DNA from: Streptomyces capoamus
GTDB lineage: Bacteria > Actinomycetota > Actinomycetes > Streptomycetales > Streptomycetaceae
DNA: 61,534 nt
Direction of reading: 5' to 3'
Assembly (NCBI RefSeq): GCF_014654935.1
Contig: NZ_BNBF01000013.1
Span: forward strand, 115,058-176,591
The notes beneath the pieces were generated by a model. It was not told where the DNA came from. It worked only from the letters and a program-made list of their open reading frames with translations, and made no database searches. The position numbers were made by a program, and so were the translations under genes. How positions within the stretch are numbered: the first letter of the stretch is position 1; each line of letters opens with the position of its first letter. Shown in pieces: positions 18,753 to 28,125 of the stretch.

Positions 18753-21572
18753 ATGCAGACCTCGGCGGACCGGCAGGACCGGCACCAGTACCCCGCCCAC
18801 TGGGAGGCGGACGTGGTGCTGCGTGACGGGGGCACCGCACGCATCCGGCCCATCACCGTTGATGACGCCGACCGCCTGGTCAGTTTCTACGAGCAGGTCT
18901 CGGACGAGTCGAAGTACTACCGCTTCTTCGCGCCGTACCCACGACTCTCCGCCAAGGACGTCCACCGCTTCACGCACCACGACTTCGTGGACCGGGTGGG
19001 ACTCGCGGCCACCATCGGCGGCGAGTTCATCGCCACCGTACGCTACGACCGCATCGGCGCCGACGGCATGCCCGCCTCCGCGCCCGCCGACGAGGCCGAG
19101 GTCGCCTTCCTGGTGCAGGACGCCCACCAGGGCCGCGGGGTGGCGTCCGCCCTGCTGGAACACATCGCGGCCGTCGCACGCGAGCGGGGCATCCGCCGCT
19201 TCGCCGCCGAGGTGCTGCCCGCCAACACCAAGATGATCAAAGTGTTCACGGACGCCGGCTACACGCAGAAGCGCAGCTTCGAGGACGGGGTCGTCCGCCT
19301 GGAGTTCGACCTCGAACCCACCGACCGGTCCCTCGCCGTGCAGCGCGCGCGGGAGCAGCGCGCCGAGGCCCGCTCGGTACGACGGCTCCTCGCACCCGGC
19401 TCCGTCGCGGTCGTCGGCGTCGGCCGCGCCCCCGGCGGAGTGGGCCGCAGCGTCCTCGGCAACATCCGGGACGCGGGCTACGCCGGCGCTCTGTACGCCG
19501 TGAACACGGTCTTCCCGGAGGATCTCGGGGAGGTCGACGGGGTGCCCGCGCACCGCTCGGTGCGGGACATCGGCGGGCCGGTGGACCTCGCCGTCGTCGC
19601 CGTACCGGCCGAGCAGGTGCCCGCCGTGGTCGCCGAGTGCGGCGAACACGGGGTGCAGGGGCTGGTCGTGCTGTCCGCCGGGTACGCCGAGAGCGGCCCC
19701 GAGGGGCGCGAACGGCAGCGGGCCCTCGTCCGCGCCGCGCGCGCGTACGGCATGCGCATCATCGGCCCCAACGCCTTCGGGATCATCAACACCGCCCCGG
19801 ACGTCCGGCTGAACGCCTCGCTGGCCCCCGAGATGCCCCGCCCCGGCCGCATCGGGATGTTCGCCCAGTCCGGCGCCATCGGCATCGCCCTGCTGTCCCG
19901 GCTGCACCGGCGCGGCGGAGGCGTCACCGGCGTCACCGGCGTCTCCACCTTCGTCTCCGCGGGCAACCGCGCCGACGTCTCCGGCAACGACGTCCTGCAG
20001 TACTGGTACGACGACCCGGAGACCGACGTCGTCCTCATGTACCTGGAATCCATCGGCAACCCCCGCAAGTTCAACCGCCTCGCCCGGCGGACGGCGGCCG
20101 CCAAGCCCCTGGTGGTGGTCCAGGGGACCGGTACGGCACCGCAGGGCCACGCGGTGCGGGCCACGCGGCTGCCGTACGCGACCGTCTCCGCGCTGCTGCG
20201 GCAGGCCGGCGTGATCCGGGTCGACACGATCACCGAGCTGGTCGACGCCGGGCTGCTGCTCGCGCGCCAGCCGCTGCCCGCGGGCCCCCGCGTGGCCATC
20301 CTCGGCAACTCCGAGTCGCTGGGCGTCCTGACGTACGACCGGTGTCTGGCCGAGGGGCTGCGGCCCGCCCGGCCCGTGGACCTGACGACCGGGGCGAGCG
20401 CGCAGGACTTCCACCGGGCGCTCGCCGCGGCGCTGGCCGACGGCACGAACGACGCCGTCGTCGTCACGGCGATCCCCGCGATCGGGGAGGCCTCGCCGGG
20501 GGACGCCGAGCTGGCGGAGGCGCTGCGCTCGGCCGCGGCCGCCGTGCCGGGGAAGCCGGTGCTGGTGGTGCACGTGGAGCTCGGCGGGCTGGCCGAGGCC
20601 CTGTCCGCCGCGGCGAGCACCGCGCCGGGCGCCGGGGACAGGGCACCCGGCCTCGCGGAACGGGCCGCACAGGCAACCCCCGCCGCCCTCACAGCCCCTC
20701 CCGAAGGCACCCACCTCATCCCCGCCTACCCGGCCGCCGAACGCGCCGTACGGGCCCTCGCCGAGGCCGTGAAGTACGCCGGGTGGCGGCGGGAGGCGGC
20801 CGACCCCGGCAAGGTGCCCGAGTACGACGACATCGACGAGAAGGGGGCCGCCCGGCTGATCGGCGAGCTGCTCACGCGCGGGGAAGGGCTCACCATCCCC
20901 GACGCGGAGACGTGCGAACTGCTCGGCAGGTACGGCGTGCCCGTGCGCCGCGCCCTGCCCGCGCTCACCCCCGGGGCCGCCGTCGAGGCCGCCCGCGCGC
21001 TCGGCTACCCGGTCGCCCTCAAGGCCACCGCCCCGCACCTCAGGCACCGCGCCGACCTGGGCGGAGTCCGCCTGGACCTCGCCGACGAGGACCAACTGCT
21101 CCGCGCCTACACCGAGTTGACCGACCTGTTCGGGAAACCGGAGGAGCTGCGTCCGGTGGTGCAGGGCATGGCACCGCGCGGGGTCGACACGGTCGTCCGC
21201 GCGGTGATCGACCCGGCGGCCGGCGCCGTGCTGTCCTTCGGCCTGGCCGGTGCCGCCTCCCAGCTGCTCGGCGACATGGCCCACCGGCTGGTCCCGGTCA
21301 CCGACCGGGAGGCGGCCTCGCTGGTGCGCTCGATCCGGACGGCCCCCCTGCTGTTCGGCTGGCGCGGCTCCACCCCGGTGGACACCCCGGCGCTGGAGGA
21401 ACTGCTGCTGCGGGTGTCCCGGCTGGTCGACGACCACCCGGAGGTGGTGGCGGTCACCCTGGAACCGGTCGTCGTCGCCCCGCACGGCGTCAGCGTCCTC
21501 GGTGCCACCGTACGGCTCGCGCCCCCGCCCGCCCGCGACGACCTGGGCCCGCGGACCCTGCCGGCCTACTGA
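18753..21572 (+). CDS. patA: PatA-type protein lysine acetyltransferase, GNAT domain fused to acyl-CoA synthetase (NDP-forming)
   Basis: This is a 939-aa two-part protein. The GNAT domain is N-terminal (~18-190) with the acetyl-CoA loop QGRGVASALLEH. It is followed by a CoA-binding Rossmann domain (PGSVAVVGVGRAPGGVG), a succinyl-CoA-synthetase-like region (IGPNAFGIINT, FAQSGAIGIALL) and an ATP-grasp domain (~710-930). GNAT-first order is known from S. lividans PatA, which acetylates and inactivates acyl-CoA synthetases; most bacterial Pat enzymes have it C-terminal. The ATG at 18753 is preceded by TACTCT at 18740-18745 and no ribosome binding site, suggesting a leaderless transcript. It is divergent from ptsH. 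Confidence 0.88.
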   Translation: MQTSADRQDRHQYPAHWEADVVLRDGGTARIRPITVDDADRLVSFYEQVSDESKYYRFFAPYPRLSAKDVHRFTHHDFVDRVGLAATIGGEFIATVRYDRIGADGMPASAPADEAEVAFLVQDAHQGRGVASALLEHIAAVARERGIRRFAAEVLPANTKMIKVFTDAGYTQKRSFEDGVVRLEFDLEPTDRSLAVQRAREQRAEARSVRRLLAPGSVAVVGVGRAPGGVGRSVLGNIRDAGYAGALYAVNTVFPEDLGEVDGVPAHRSVRDIGGPVDLAVVAVPAEQVPAVVAECGEHGVQGLVVLSAGYAESGPEGRERQRALVRAARAYGMRIIGPNAFGIINTAPDVRLNASLAPEMPRPGRIGMFAQSGAIGIALLSRLHRRGGGVTGVTGVSTFVSAGNRADVSGNDVLQYWYDDPETDVVLMYLESIGNPRKFNRLARRTAAAKPLVVVQGTGTAPQGHAVRATRLPYATVSALLRQAGVIRVDTITELVDAGLLLARQPLPAGPRVAILGNSESLGVLTYDRCLAEGLRPARPVDLTTGASAQDFHRALAAALADGTNDAVVVTAIPAIGEASPGDAELAEALRSAAAAVPGKPVLVVHVELGGLAEALSAAASTAPGAGDRAPGLAERAAQATPAALTAPPEGTHLIPAYPAAERAVRALAEAVKYAGWRREAADPGKVPEYDDIDEKGAARLIGELLTRGEGLTIPDAETCELLGRYGVPVRRALPALTPGAAVEAARALGYPVALKATAPHLRHRADLGGVRLDLADEDQLLRAYTELTDLFGKPEELRPVVQGMAPRGVDTVVRAVIDPAAGAVLSFGLAGAASQLLGDMAHRLVPVTDREAASLVRSIRTAPLLFGWRGSTPVDTPALEELLLRVSRLVDDHPEVVAVTLEPVVVAPHGVSVLGATVRLAPPPARDDLGPRTLPAY

Positions 21573-21595
21573 GCGGGCCGGGGGAGGGGGAGCGC

Positions 21596-22009
21596 ATGGA
21601 GATCGCCGGCCGGAAGCTGCCCGAGGGCAGTTGGTGGGACTGGGAGATCACCGCCTGCGACGCGGGGCGGCTGCGCCTGGCCGCCGGGTACGACGTGACC
21701 TACCACCACGGTCTCGAAGTGATCTTCACCGATCCGCTGTTCGTCTCCTGCCCGCCGGCCTTCCGGGACCCCGTCTTCCGTCCGCCCGCACCCGCGGAGA
21801 CGGCGCGTCTCGCGCGGGTCCTGGGGGAGGCCGCGCCCCTGGTCGTCGCGTTCGAGGCGGACGCCGGCGGCCGGGAGGCCGTCTCCTGCCTGGTCGCCGC
21901 CGAGGGGTTGGTCATCCGGCCGGGGCGCTGGTCGAGAGACCCGCGCGCGGGGGCGCAGGCTCTTCCCGGTCCGCGCGACTGGCCCGGACCGCCCCTGCCC
22001 ACGGATTAG
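21596..22009 (+). CDS. Conserved hypothetical protein, 137 aa
   Basis: I do not recognise a family. The protein is soluble, with alternating strands (WWDWEITACDAGRLRLAAGYDVTYHHGLEVIFTD), no membrane segment, no signal peptide and a proline-rich tail. The start ATG at 21596 follows GGGGGAGGGGGAG, 23 bp after patA, so it is probably co-transcribed. Composition matches its neighbours. Confidence 0.65.
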   Translation: MEIAGRKLPEGSWWDWEITACDAGRLRLAAGYDVTYHHGLEVIFTDPLFVSCPPAFRDPVFRPPAPAETARLARVLGEAAPLVVAFEADAGGREAVSCLVAAEGLVIRPGRWSRDPRAGAQALPGPRDWPGPPLPTD

Positions 22010-22019
22010 GATGGACGCC

Positions 22020-22607
22020 ATGGCCAAGACCAGTACGACGACCCAGGGGCTGCGCGCGGCGATCGAGCGCAGCGGCTACTACCCGGCCCTCGTGGCCGAG
22101 GCGGTGGAGGCCGCGGTGGGCGGCGAACCCGTCCGGTCGTACCTGGTCCACCAGGAGACGACGTTCGACCAGAACGAGGTCCGCCGGCACGTGACCGTGC
22201 TGGTCCTCACCGGCAACCGCTTCATCGTCAGCCACACCGACGAGCAGGCCGCCGACAGCACCTCCCCGACGCCGTACGCCACCACCTCCACCGAGTCCGT
22301 GAAACTCGACCGGATCTCCTCGGTCGTGGTGAGCCGGGTGGTCGCCAACCCGGAGCAGTACACGCCGGGCACGCTGCCGCGCGAGGTCGTGCTGACCATC
22401 GGCTGGGGCGCGGTCAGCCGCATCGACCTGGAGCCCGCCGCCTGCGGCGACCCCAACTGCGACGCCGACCACGGCTACACCGGCAGCTCCACGGCGGACG
22501 ACCTCAGCCTGCGGGTCAGCGAGGCCGGGGACGGTCCGGAGACGGTGCGCCAGGCGCTCGTCTTCGCGCAGGCCATCTCGGAGGCGACCGCGGACCTCGC
22601 GCGCTGA
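22020..22607 (+). CDS. DUF5998-family protein
   Basis: This is a 195-aa soluble protein, conserved in actinobacteria as far as I recall and placed in DUF5998. It has a helical start (GLRAAIERSGYYPALVAEAVEAAVGGE) and a beta-rich core with HQETTFDQNEVRRHVTVLVLT. A possible metal-binding segment, CGDPNCDADHGY, lies near residue 148. The ATG at 22020 was preferred to the one at 22011: TAGGAT at 22007-22012 is spaced as a -10 element for a leaderless start. Its stop overlaps the start of the phosphodiesterase gene (TGATG), so the two are linked in expression. Confidence 0.7.
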   Translation: MAKTSTTTQGLRAAIERSGYYPALVAEAVEAAVGGEPVRSYLVHQETTFDQNEVRRHVTVLVLTGNRFIVSHTDEQAADSTSPTPYATTSTESVKLDRISSVVVSRVVANPEQYTPGTLPREVVLTIGWGAVSRIDLEPAACGDPNCDADHGYTGSSTADDLSLRVSEAGDGPETVRQALVFAQAISEATADLAR

Positions 22608-23803
22608 TGTCCCAGCTCTCCGCCTGGGACCACCCGGAGCCCCTCGCCCTGGACACCGCTCCGCTGCCCGAGTACGGCACCGGCTCGCTGGCCGACCTGC
22701 TGCCCACCCTGGCCGCCGGCATGGGCGTGCCCGGCATGACCGCCACGATCGCGGAACTGACCGCCGCCGACCGGGTCTGCGTCTTCCTGATCGACGGGCT
22801 CGGCTGGGAGCAGCTCAGGGCGCACCCGGACGAGGCCCCTTTCCTGACCTCCCTGCTCGGCAGCTCGCGCGGCGGCACCGGCCGCCCGCTCACCGCCGGC
22901 TACCCGGCGACCACCGCCACCTCCCTCGCCTCCGTCGGCACCGGGCTGCCGCCCGGCCTGCACGGCCTGCCCGGGTACACCGTGCGCGACCCGGGCACCG
23001 GCGCGCTGATGAACCAGCTGCGCTGGCAGCCGTACACGGAACCGCGCGCCTGGCAGCCGTACCCCACCGTCTTCCAGCGGGCCCACGAGGCCGGGGTGCA
23101 CGCCGCCCAGGTGTCCTCGCCCGCCTTCGCGCAGACCCCGCTCACCAAGGTCGCGCTCAGCGGCGGCAGCTTCCACGGCCGGCTCAGCGGCGAGGACCGC
23201 ATGGACCTGGCCGCCGCACAACTGGCCGCCGGGGACCGCGCGCTGGTCTACACGTACTACTCCGAGCTGGACGGCGCCGGGCACCGCTACGGCATCGCCT
23301 CCGACACCTGGCGCGGCCAGCTCATGTACGTCGACCGGCTCGTCCAGCGCCTCGCGGAGCAGCTGCCCCCGCGCAGCGCCCTCTATGTCACCGCCGACCA
23401 CGGGATGGTCGACATCCCGTTCGACGAGCAGCACCGCATCGACTTCGACGAGGACTGGGAGCTGCGCGCGGGCGTGGCCCTGCTGGGCGGCGAGGGCCGG
23501 GCCCGGCACGTGTACGCGGTGCCGGGCGCCGCGAACGACGTCCTGACCGTCTGGCGCGAGGTGCTCGGCGGGCAGTTCTGGGTGGCCTCGCGGGACGAGG
23601 CGATCGCGGCCGGCTGGTTCGGGCGGCCCGGCGAGTGCGACGAGCGCGTGTACCCGCGGATCGGCGATGTGATCGCCGCCGCGCACGACGACGTCCTGAT
23701 CATCGCCTCCGAGCGGGAGCCCAAGGAGTCGGCGCTGGTCGGCAACCACGGTTCGATGACCCCTGCCGAGCAACTGGTCCCGTTGCTCGAAGTACGTTCC
23801 TGA
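22607..23803 (+). CDS. Alkaline phosphatase superfamily phosphodiesterase/nucleotide pyrophosphatase
   Basis: This 398-aa protein has the PhoA-like/NPP fold. The first metal-binding strand is CVFLIDGLGWE (~64-74), the nucleophile threonine region is YPATTATSLAS (~104-114), and the second metal site is VTADHGMVDIP (~263-273) with a downstream GNHGSMTP histidine. No signal peptide is seen, so it is probably cytoplasmic. It hydrolyses a phosphodiester or pyrophosphate bond; the substrate is unknown. It overlaps the DUF5998 gene by one base and precedes tdk by 59 bp. Confidence 0.85.
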   Translation: MSQLSAWDHPEPLALDTAPLPEYGTGSLADLLPTLAAGMGVPGMTATIAELTAADRVCVFLIDGLGWEQLRAHPDEAPFLTSLLGSSRGGTGRPLTAGYPATTATSLASVGTGLPPGLHGLPGYTVRDPGTGALMNQLRWQPYTEPRAWQPYPTVFQRAHEAGVHAAQVSSPAFAQTPLTKVALSGGSFHGRLSGEDRMDLAAAQLAAGDRALVYTYYSELDGAGHRYGIASDTWRGQLMYVDRLVQRLAEQLPPRSALYVTADHGMVDIPFDEQHRIDFDEDWELRAGVALLGGEGRARHVYAVPGAANDVLTVWREVLGGQFWVASRDEAIAAGWFGRPGECDERVYPRIGDVIAAAHDDVLIIASEREPKESALVGNHGSMTPAEQLVPLLEVRS

Positions 23804-23862
23804 AGCACTCCGCACTCCCGGCCGCCCCTCCCGACGACTCACCGAAAGGTGCCCAACCCCTC

Positions 23863-24513
23863 ATGCCCGAGCTGGTGTTCTTCTCCGGAACGATGGACTG
23901 CGGGAAGTCGACGCTGGCTCTGCAGATCGAGCACAACCGTTCCGCGCGCGGACTGGCGGGCATGATCTTCACCCGGGACGACCGCGCGGGCGAGGGCAAG
24001 CTCTCCTCCCGGCTGGGCCTGGTCACCGACGCGGTGGAGGTCGAGGACGGCCAGGACCTGTACGCCTACCTCGTGGACCACCTCTCCCAGGGCGGCCGGG
24101 CCGACTACGTGATCGCGGACGAGGCGCAGTTCCTCGCGCCCGAGCAGATCGACCAGCTCGCGCGCGTGGTGGACGACCTCGGCCTGGACGTCTTCGCCTT
24201 CGGCATCACCACCGACTTCCGTTCCAAGCTGTTCCCCGGCTCGCAGCGGCTGGTAGAGCTGGCCGACCGGATCGAGGTGCTCCAGGTGGAGGCGCTGTGC
24301 TGGTGCGGCGCCCGGGCCACGCACAACGCCCGCACGGTGGGCGGCGAGATGGTGGTCGAGGGCGCCCAGGTGGTCGTCGGCGACGTCAACCAGTCCGCGG
24401 GCGAGGTCGGCTACGAGGTGCTGTGCCGCCGCCACCACCGGCGCCGGATGACCGCCGCGTCGGCCCGCGCGGCGGCCCTGTCCCCGGACGTCCTGCCCGT
24501 CCCGGCGCCCTGA
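23863..24513 (+). CDS. tdk: Thymidine kinase (type II)
   Basis: This 216-aa enzyme phosphorylates thymidine in the salvage pathway. Walker A is GTMDCGKST (~9-17), Walker B with the catalytic Glu is VIADEAQFL, and the lasso zinc site uses CWC and CRRHH cysteines and histidine. Start ATG 23863 follows GAAAGGTG. Length is typical for bacterial TK1-like enzymes. It is last in a run of co-directional genes from patA and is convergent with the VOC gene. Confidence 0.93.
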   Translation: MPELVFFSGTMDCGKSTLALQIEHNRSARGLAGMIFTRDDRAGEGKLSSRLGLVTDAVEVEDGQDLYAYLVDHLSQGGRADYVIADEAQFLAPEQIDQLARVVDDLGLDVFAFGITTDFRSKLFPGSQRLVELADRIEVLQVEALCWCGARATHNARTVGGEMVVEGAQVVVGDVNQSAGEVGYEVLCRRHHRRRMTAASARAAALSPDVLPVPAP

Positions 24514-24649
24514 GGCGCCCCTGAGGACTCCCGGCGGCTCCCGGCGACTCCCTTGGTGTCCTGGTGACTTCCGTGGGTTCCCGGCGACCGGCGTGGCCTT
24601 CCGTGGCCTTCCACGGCCTCCCGTGCGGGCACCGGCCCGCACGGCTCGC

Positions 24650-25441
24650 TCACCGCGGGTCCTGGACCACCGAGAACTCGGCGCCCTCCGGGTCCGCCAC
24701 CGTCGCCACCCGCCCGTGCGGGCTGTCGTGGGCCGGCCGGAGGACCCGCCCGCCCAGCCCGGACACCTGCCGCAGTGTCGCGCCGATGTCGGCGACCTCG
24801 AAGTACGTCTGCCAGTACGGCCCCCGGTCCCGGGGGAGGGCCTGGCCCACGCCGTGCAGCCCGGCCACCGGCCGGCCGTCCAGGCGCAGGGTCAGGTAGT
24901 CGAAGCCGGCGGAGGCCACCGGCTCCTCCTCGTAACCGAAGACGCTCTTGTAGAACTTCCCGACGCCTTCCGTGTCGTAGGTGACCAGTTCGTTCCAGAC
25001 AGGCGTGCCGGGCACCCCGCTGATCGCCGTACCGAAGTACGCGGAGCCCTGCCAGATCCCGAACACCGCCCCGGAGGGGTCGGCGGCGATCGCCATCCGC
25101 CCGGCCTCGGCGGCGTCCAGCGGCCCGACGGCCACCGTGCCGCCGCGCAGCCGTACCGTATCGGCGGTCCGGTCCACGTCGACCGAGGCGAAGTACGGCG
25201 TCCAGGCGACCGGCAGCCGGCTGTCGGGCGGCAGGTGTCCCATGCCCGCCACCTCACGCCCGTCCAGCAGCGCCCGCACGTACGGGCCCAGCTGCTGCGG
25301 GCCCGGCCGGAACTCCCAGCCGAACAGCTCACCGTAGAACTCCTCGGTGGCGTCCAGCCCGTGCGCCATCAGGCTCACCCAGCAGGGCGTGCCGGGCACG
25401 CGCCGCGCGTGCGGACCGGCCGGATCCCGTGCCTCGGTCAT
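24650..25441 (-). CDS. VOC-superfamily protein with two glyoxalase/bleomycin-resistance-like domains
   Basis: This 263-aa protein contains two tandem VOC modules. The first (~15-130) begins PGTPCWVSLMAHGLDATEEFYGELFGWEF and the second (~140-262) begins GTPVWNELVTYDTEGVGKFYKSVFGY. Both end in the beta-strand with an acidic metal-ligand position. Such proteins bind a metal and a small molecule; some are dioxygenases, isomerases or antibiotic-binding proteins. The substrate cannot be inferred. The 136 bp between it and tdk holds only low-complexity GGCGACTCC-like sequence. Confidence 0.85.
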   Translation of the reverse strand: MTEARDPAGPHARRVPGTPCWVSLMAHGLDATEEFYGELFGWEFRPGPQQLGPYVRALLDGREVAGMGHLPPDSRLPVAWTPYFASVDVDRTADTVRLRGGTVAVGPLDAAEAGRMAIAADPSGAVFGIWQGSAYFGTAISGVPGTPVWNELVTYDTEGVGKFYKSVFGYEEEPVASAGFDYLTLRLDGRPVAGLHGVGQALPRDRGPYWQTYFEVADIGATLRQVSGLGGRVLRPAHDSPHGRVATVADPEGAEFSVVQDPR

Positions 25442-25656
25442 CGATCACTCTCTCCCCGGCCCCTCGCGGTGGCCGTGTCGCTTCCGCTCCCCGGAAGGGG
25501 TGTCCGCGCCGCTGGCGCGTATGCCCGTGCCGGTACCGCATCCTCCGGCGGCGCCGCAGCTCCGCTCGGCCGTCACCCCGGGAGGATGCCCGTTCTGCCG
25601 TCTTTCGCCGCTTCCTGACGAGGGCCGGCGGATGTCCGTCGGCTGTACAGCCCGTG

Positions 25657-25683
25657 CTCGATCCAGTACACCCGGTGATCGAG
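25657..25683. promoter_or_regulatory. Inverted repeat in the VOC/rhodanese divergent promoter region
   Basis: CTCGATC (25657-25663) and GATCGAG (25677-25683) are perfect arms with a 13-bp spacer. They lie in the 309-bp gap 25442-25750 between divergent genes. No other feature was recognised in the gap. Confidence 0.3.
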
Positions 25684-25750
25684 CCTGTCCGGCCGAGCAG
25701 AGTAGCCGGACCTGGACGCCGCGGCCACCCCTGGCGTATGGATGGACGCC

Positions 25751-26602
25751 ATGACAGTCATCATCACCGCATCCCATCTCGCGGACGAGCTGGCCGGGGA
25801 GACCCCGCCGACGCTGCTGGACGTGCGCTGGCAGCTCAGCCTGGCGAAGGCGGCGGGCGCGCCGACCTTCGACGGCCGGGCCGAGTACGCGGCCGGCCAC
25901 ATCCCCGGCGCGGTCTTCGTCGACCTGGACCGGGAGCTGGCCGCCGCGCCCGGCGCGCGGGGCCGGCATCCGCTGCCCGACCTCGCGGAGTTCGGTGCCG
26001 CGATGCGCCGTGCGGGCGTGTCGGCGCGGCGGCCGGTCGTCGTGTACGACGGCGGACAGGGCTGGGCCGCCGCGCGCGCGTGGTGGCTGCTGCGCTGGAC
26101 GGGTCACCCGGACGTGCGGGTGCTCGACGGCGGGTTGCCGTCCTGGCGGGGCGAGCTGTCCACCGAGGTGCCGGATCCGGCCGGGGGCGACTTCACCCCG
26201 GTGCCGGCCGCCGCGGGGCTGCTGGACGCGGACGGGGCCGCGGCCCTGGCCCGTACGGGTGTGCTGCTGGACGCGCGCGCGGGGGAGCGCTACCGCGGCG
26301 AGGTGGAGCCGATCGACCGGGTCGGCGGGCACATCCCGGGCGCGGTGTCGGCGCCGACGACGGAGAACGTGGGCCCCGACGGCCGCTTCCTGCCCGCGGC
26401 GGAGCTGAAGGACCGCTTCAAGGCCCTGGGCGTGTCCGAGGACACCGAGGTGGGCGTGTACTGCGGCTCGGGTGTCTCCGGCGCCCACGAGGTCCTCGCC
26501 CTGGCGGTGGCGGGCATCGAGGCGGCCCTGTACGCGGGTTCGTGGTCGGAGTGGTCCTCGGACCCGGCGCGGCCGGTGGCGGTGGGGGCGGACCCGCAGT
26601 AG
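25751..26602 (+). CDS. Thiosulfate/3-mercaptopyruvate sulfurtransferase (two-domain rhodanese)
   Basis: This 283-aa enzyme has an inactive N-terminal rhodanese domain (~1-130, with LLDVRW and YAAGHIPGAVFVD). The catalytic C-terminal domain (~150-280) has its persulfide-carrying Cys in YCGSGVSG. It moves sulfane sulfur from thiosulfate or mercaptopyruvate to cyanide or thiols. The ATG at 25751 gives the family start MTVIITASHLADEL; an in-frame ATG at 25742 is possible. It is convergent with sepH across a bidirectional terminator. Confidence 0.9.
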   Translation: MTVIITASHLADELAGETPPTLLDVRWQLSLAKAAGAPTFDGRAEYAAGHIPGAVFVDLDRELAAAPGARGRHPLPDLAEFGAAMRRAGVSARRPVVVYDGGQGWAAARAWWLLRWTGHPDVRVLDGGLPSWRGELSTEVPDPAGGDFTPVPAAAGLLDADGAAALARTGVLLDARAGERYRGEVEPIDRVGGHIPGAVSAPTTENVGPDGRFLPAAELKDRFKALGVSEDTEVGVYCGSGVSGAHEVLALAVAGIEAALYAGSWSEWSSDPARPVAVGADPQ

Positions 26603-26625
26603 CAGGCAGCGGCGGGCAACCCGAA

Positions 26626-26649
26626 GAGGGGGCACGCGCGTGCCCCCTC
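26626..26649. terminator. Bidirectional hairpin between rhodanese and sepH genes
   Basis: GAGGGGGCACG and CGTGCCCCCTC are perfect 11-bp arms with a 2-nt loop, 23 bp after the rhodanese stop and 20 bp after the sepH stop. Confidence 0.85.
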
Positions 26650-26668
26650 CCACGGCCCTGCGGGCGGC

Positions 26669-27709
26669 CTACTCCTGCTTCTTGCGGCGGGTGCCGAAGA
26701 CGATCTCGTCCCAGCTCGGCACGGCGGCGCGGCGGCCGGGGCGGACGCCGTCGGCCTCGGCCTGCCGGTCGGTGGCGCCGACGAGCCGGTCGCGGTGGCT
26801 GCCGACGGAACGCGGCATGAGGACGTCCGCGTAGGCGGAACCGGCGGACGCGGCGGGTGCCGGCGGCTCCTCGGCGGCGGGTTCGTCGTCGGGTTCCTCC
26901 GTGGGCTCCGCCGGGAGTTCCGGGACCACCAGGTCGCCCCGGAAGCTCGGGACCGCCTCCAGCAGGCTGGTCAGTGAGTCGCGCTCGCCCGTGCTCTCCT
27001 CGTCCGGCTCCGGGACCTGCGCGGGCAGGCCGGGCCGATCGCGGTCGAGCCGTTCGAGCGCGCGGTCCATCGAGCGCTCGCGCGGCAGCCGGGCGATGCG
27101 CGGGACGAACGGGAAGCTCGGCTCGGGCACGGCGAGGTCGTCGGACTCGCCGATCAGCGAGCGCGCCTCCCCGTCGACGGCCTGCACGAGCCGCCGGGGC
27201 GGGTCGTACGTCCAGCTCGCCGAGTGCGGTTCGCCCGCGACCCGGTAGACGAGGAGCACCTCCCAGGTGCCGTCGTCGCGGCGCCAGGAGTCCCACTGCA
27301 CGGTGTCCTTCTCGGCGCCGCGCAGCAACAGCCGCTCCTGCACGGCCTCGCCGAGCAGCGGGCCGGAGTTCTCGCCGGGGCGGCGGACGGGGGTCTTGCG
27401 GGCCCGCTCGGCCATGAAGGCGCGCTCGGCGAGCACCGGGCCCTCGAAGCGCCGGACCCGGTCGACGGGGATGCCGGCGAGCTGGGCGACCTCTTCCGCG
27501 GTGGCCCCAGCGCGTATCCGCGCCTGGATGTCACGCGGGCGCAGATGGCTCTCGACCTCGATCTCGATCTGGCCGAGGCGGGGACGGTCACCGCGCACGG
27601 CGGCGCGCAGGCGTTCGTCGATCGGTAGCGTGTACTCCGTGGAGTCGGCAGCCTTGAGCACCAGCCGTGTGCCGTCATTGGAGACGGCCACGACACGCAG
27701 TTCGGGCAT
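26669..27709 (-). CDS. sepH: Cell division protein SepH (DUF3071)
   Basis: This is a 346-aa FtsZ-binding division protein. The N-terminal DUF3071 domain starts MPELRVVAVSNDGTRLVL and contains a helix-turn-helix-like segment (ATAEEVAQLAGIPVDRVRRFEGP, ~72-94) known in SepH to stimulate FtsZ assembly. A long acidic, Pro/Glu-rich disordered linker (~215-300) leads to the conserved C-terminal tail AVPSWDEIVFGTRRKKQE. The ATG at 27709 follows GGAGGTCCCC; upstream codons in the frame are not conserved. In Streptomyces it localises to sporulation septa. Confidence 0.92.
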   Translation of the reverse strand: MPELRVVAVSNDGTRLVLKAADSTEYTLPIDERLRAAVRGDRPRLGQIEIEVESHLRPRDIQARIRAGATAEEVAQLAGIPVDRVRRFEGPVLAERAFMAERARKTPVRRPGENSGPLLGEAVQERLLLRGAEKDTVQWDSWRRDDGTWEVLLVYRVAGEPHSASWTYDPPRRLVQAVDGEARSLIGESDDLAVPEPSFPFVPRIARLPRERSMDRALERLDRDRPGLPAQVPEPDEESTGERDSLTSLLEAVPSFRGDLVVPELPAEPTEEPDDEPAAEEPPAPAASAGSAYADVLMPRSVGSHRDRLVGATDRQAEADGVRPGRRAAVPSWDEIVFGTRRKKQE

Positions 27710-28125
27710 GGGGACCTCCCGGGTGGTGCCTGCCGACGTCACGTGCGTCGCTGCTTCCGCTAGTCGAGTGTGGCCTGCCCGGGTGCAGCCTGCCACAACC
27801 TTGCCGAGTTGCCCGGCGTGTCGGGCACGGGCCCGGGACCGCCGTTATGGCACGGTTACCTGTTCGCAACGCTAAGTGACCAACTCCGTCACCCTGTGCA
27901 ACTAGCCCCCCTCCCGGCGGTCCTGGCAAGGCCCCGGACACCCAGGTGGGAGACCGGACCCAGGGCTCGCAACAGTACTCCATTCGGACCACCTGCGTGG
28001 ATCGGCGCGCCGCCCAACTTCTGGCAAGGAATGCGACTTGGCCCTCCGCAACCGGTTTTCCTTGATCATGCCCGTGGCGAACGTCACGTTCCCCGCCGGA
28101 AGCGGAACCGATGGTTTCGGCCCGG
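27710..28125. other. Intergenic region upstream of sepH, no gene found
   Basis: The 416 bp between sepH and the lactone oxidase gene (both minus strand) should hold the sepH promoter. It is less GC-rich than its surroundings near 27850-27900. I could not find a clear promoter pair, terminator or conserved reading frame in it. Confidence 0.4.

Noticed and set aside
18594-21485. Very long minus-strand open frame opposite patA
   Set aside because: It is an antisense shadow of a high-GC gene. The plus strand has full GNAT and acyl-CoA synthetase domains, and the minus translation has no family pattern.
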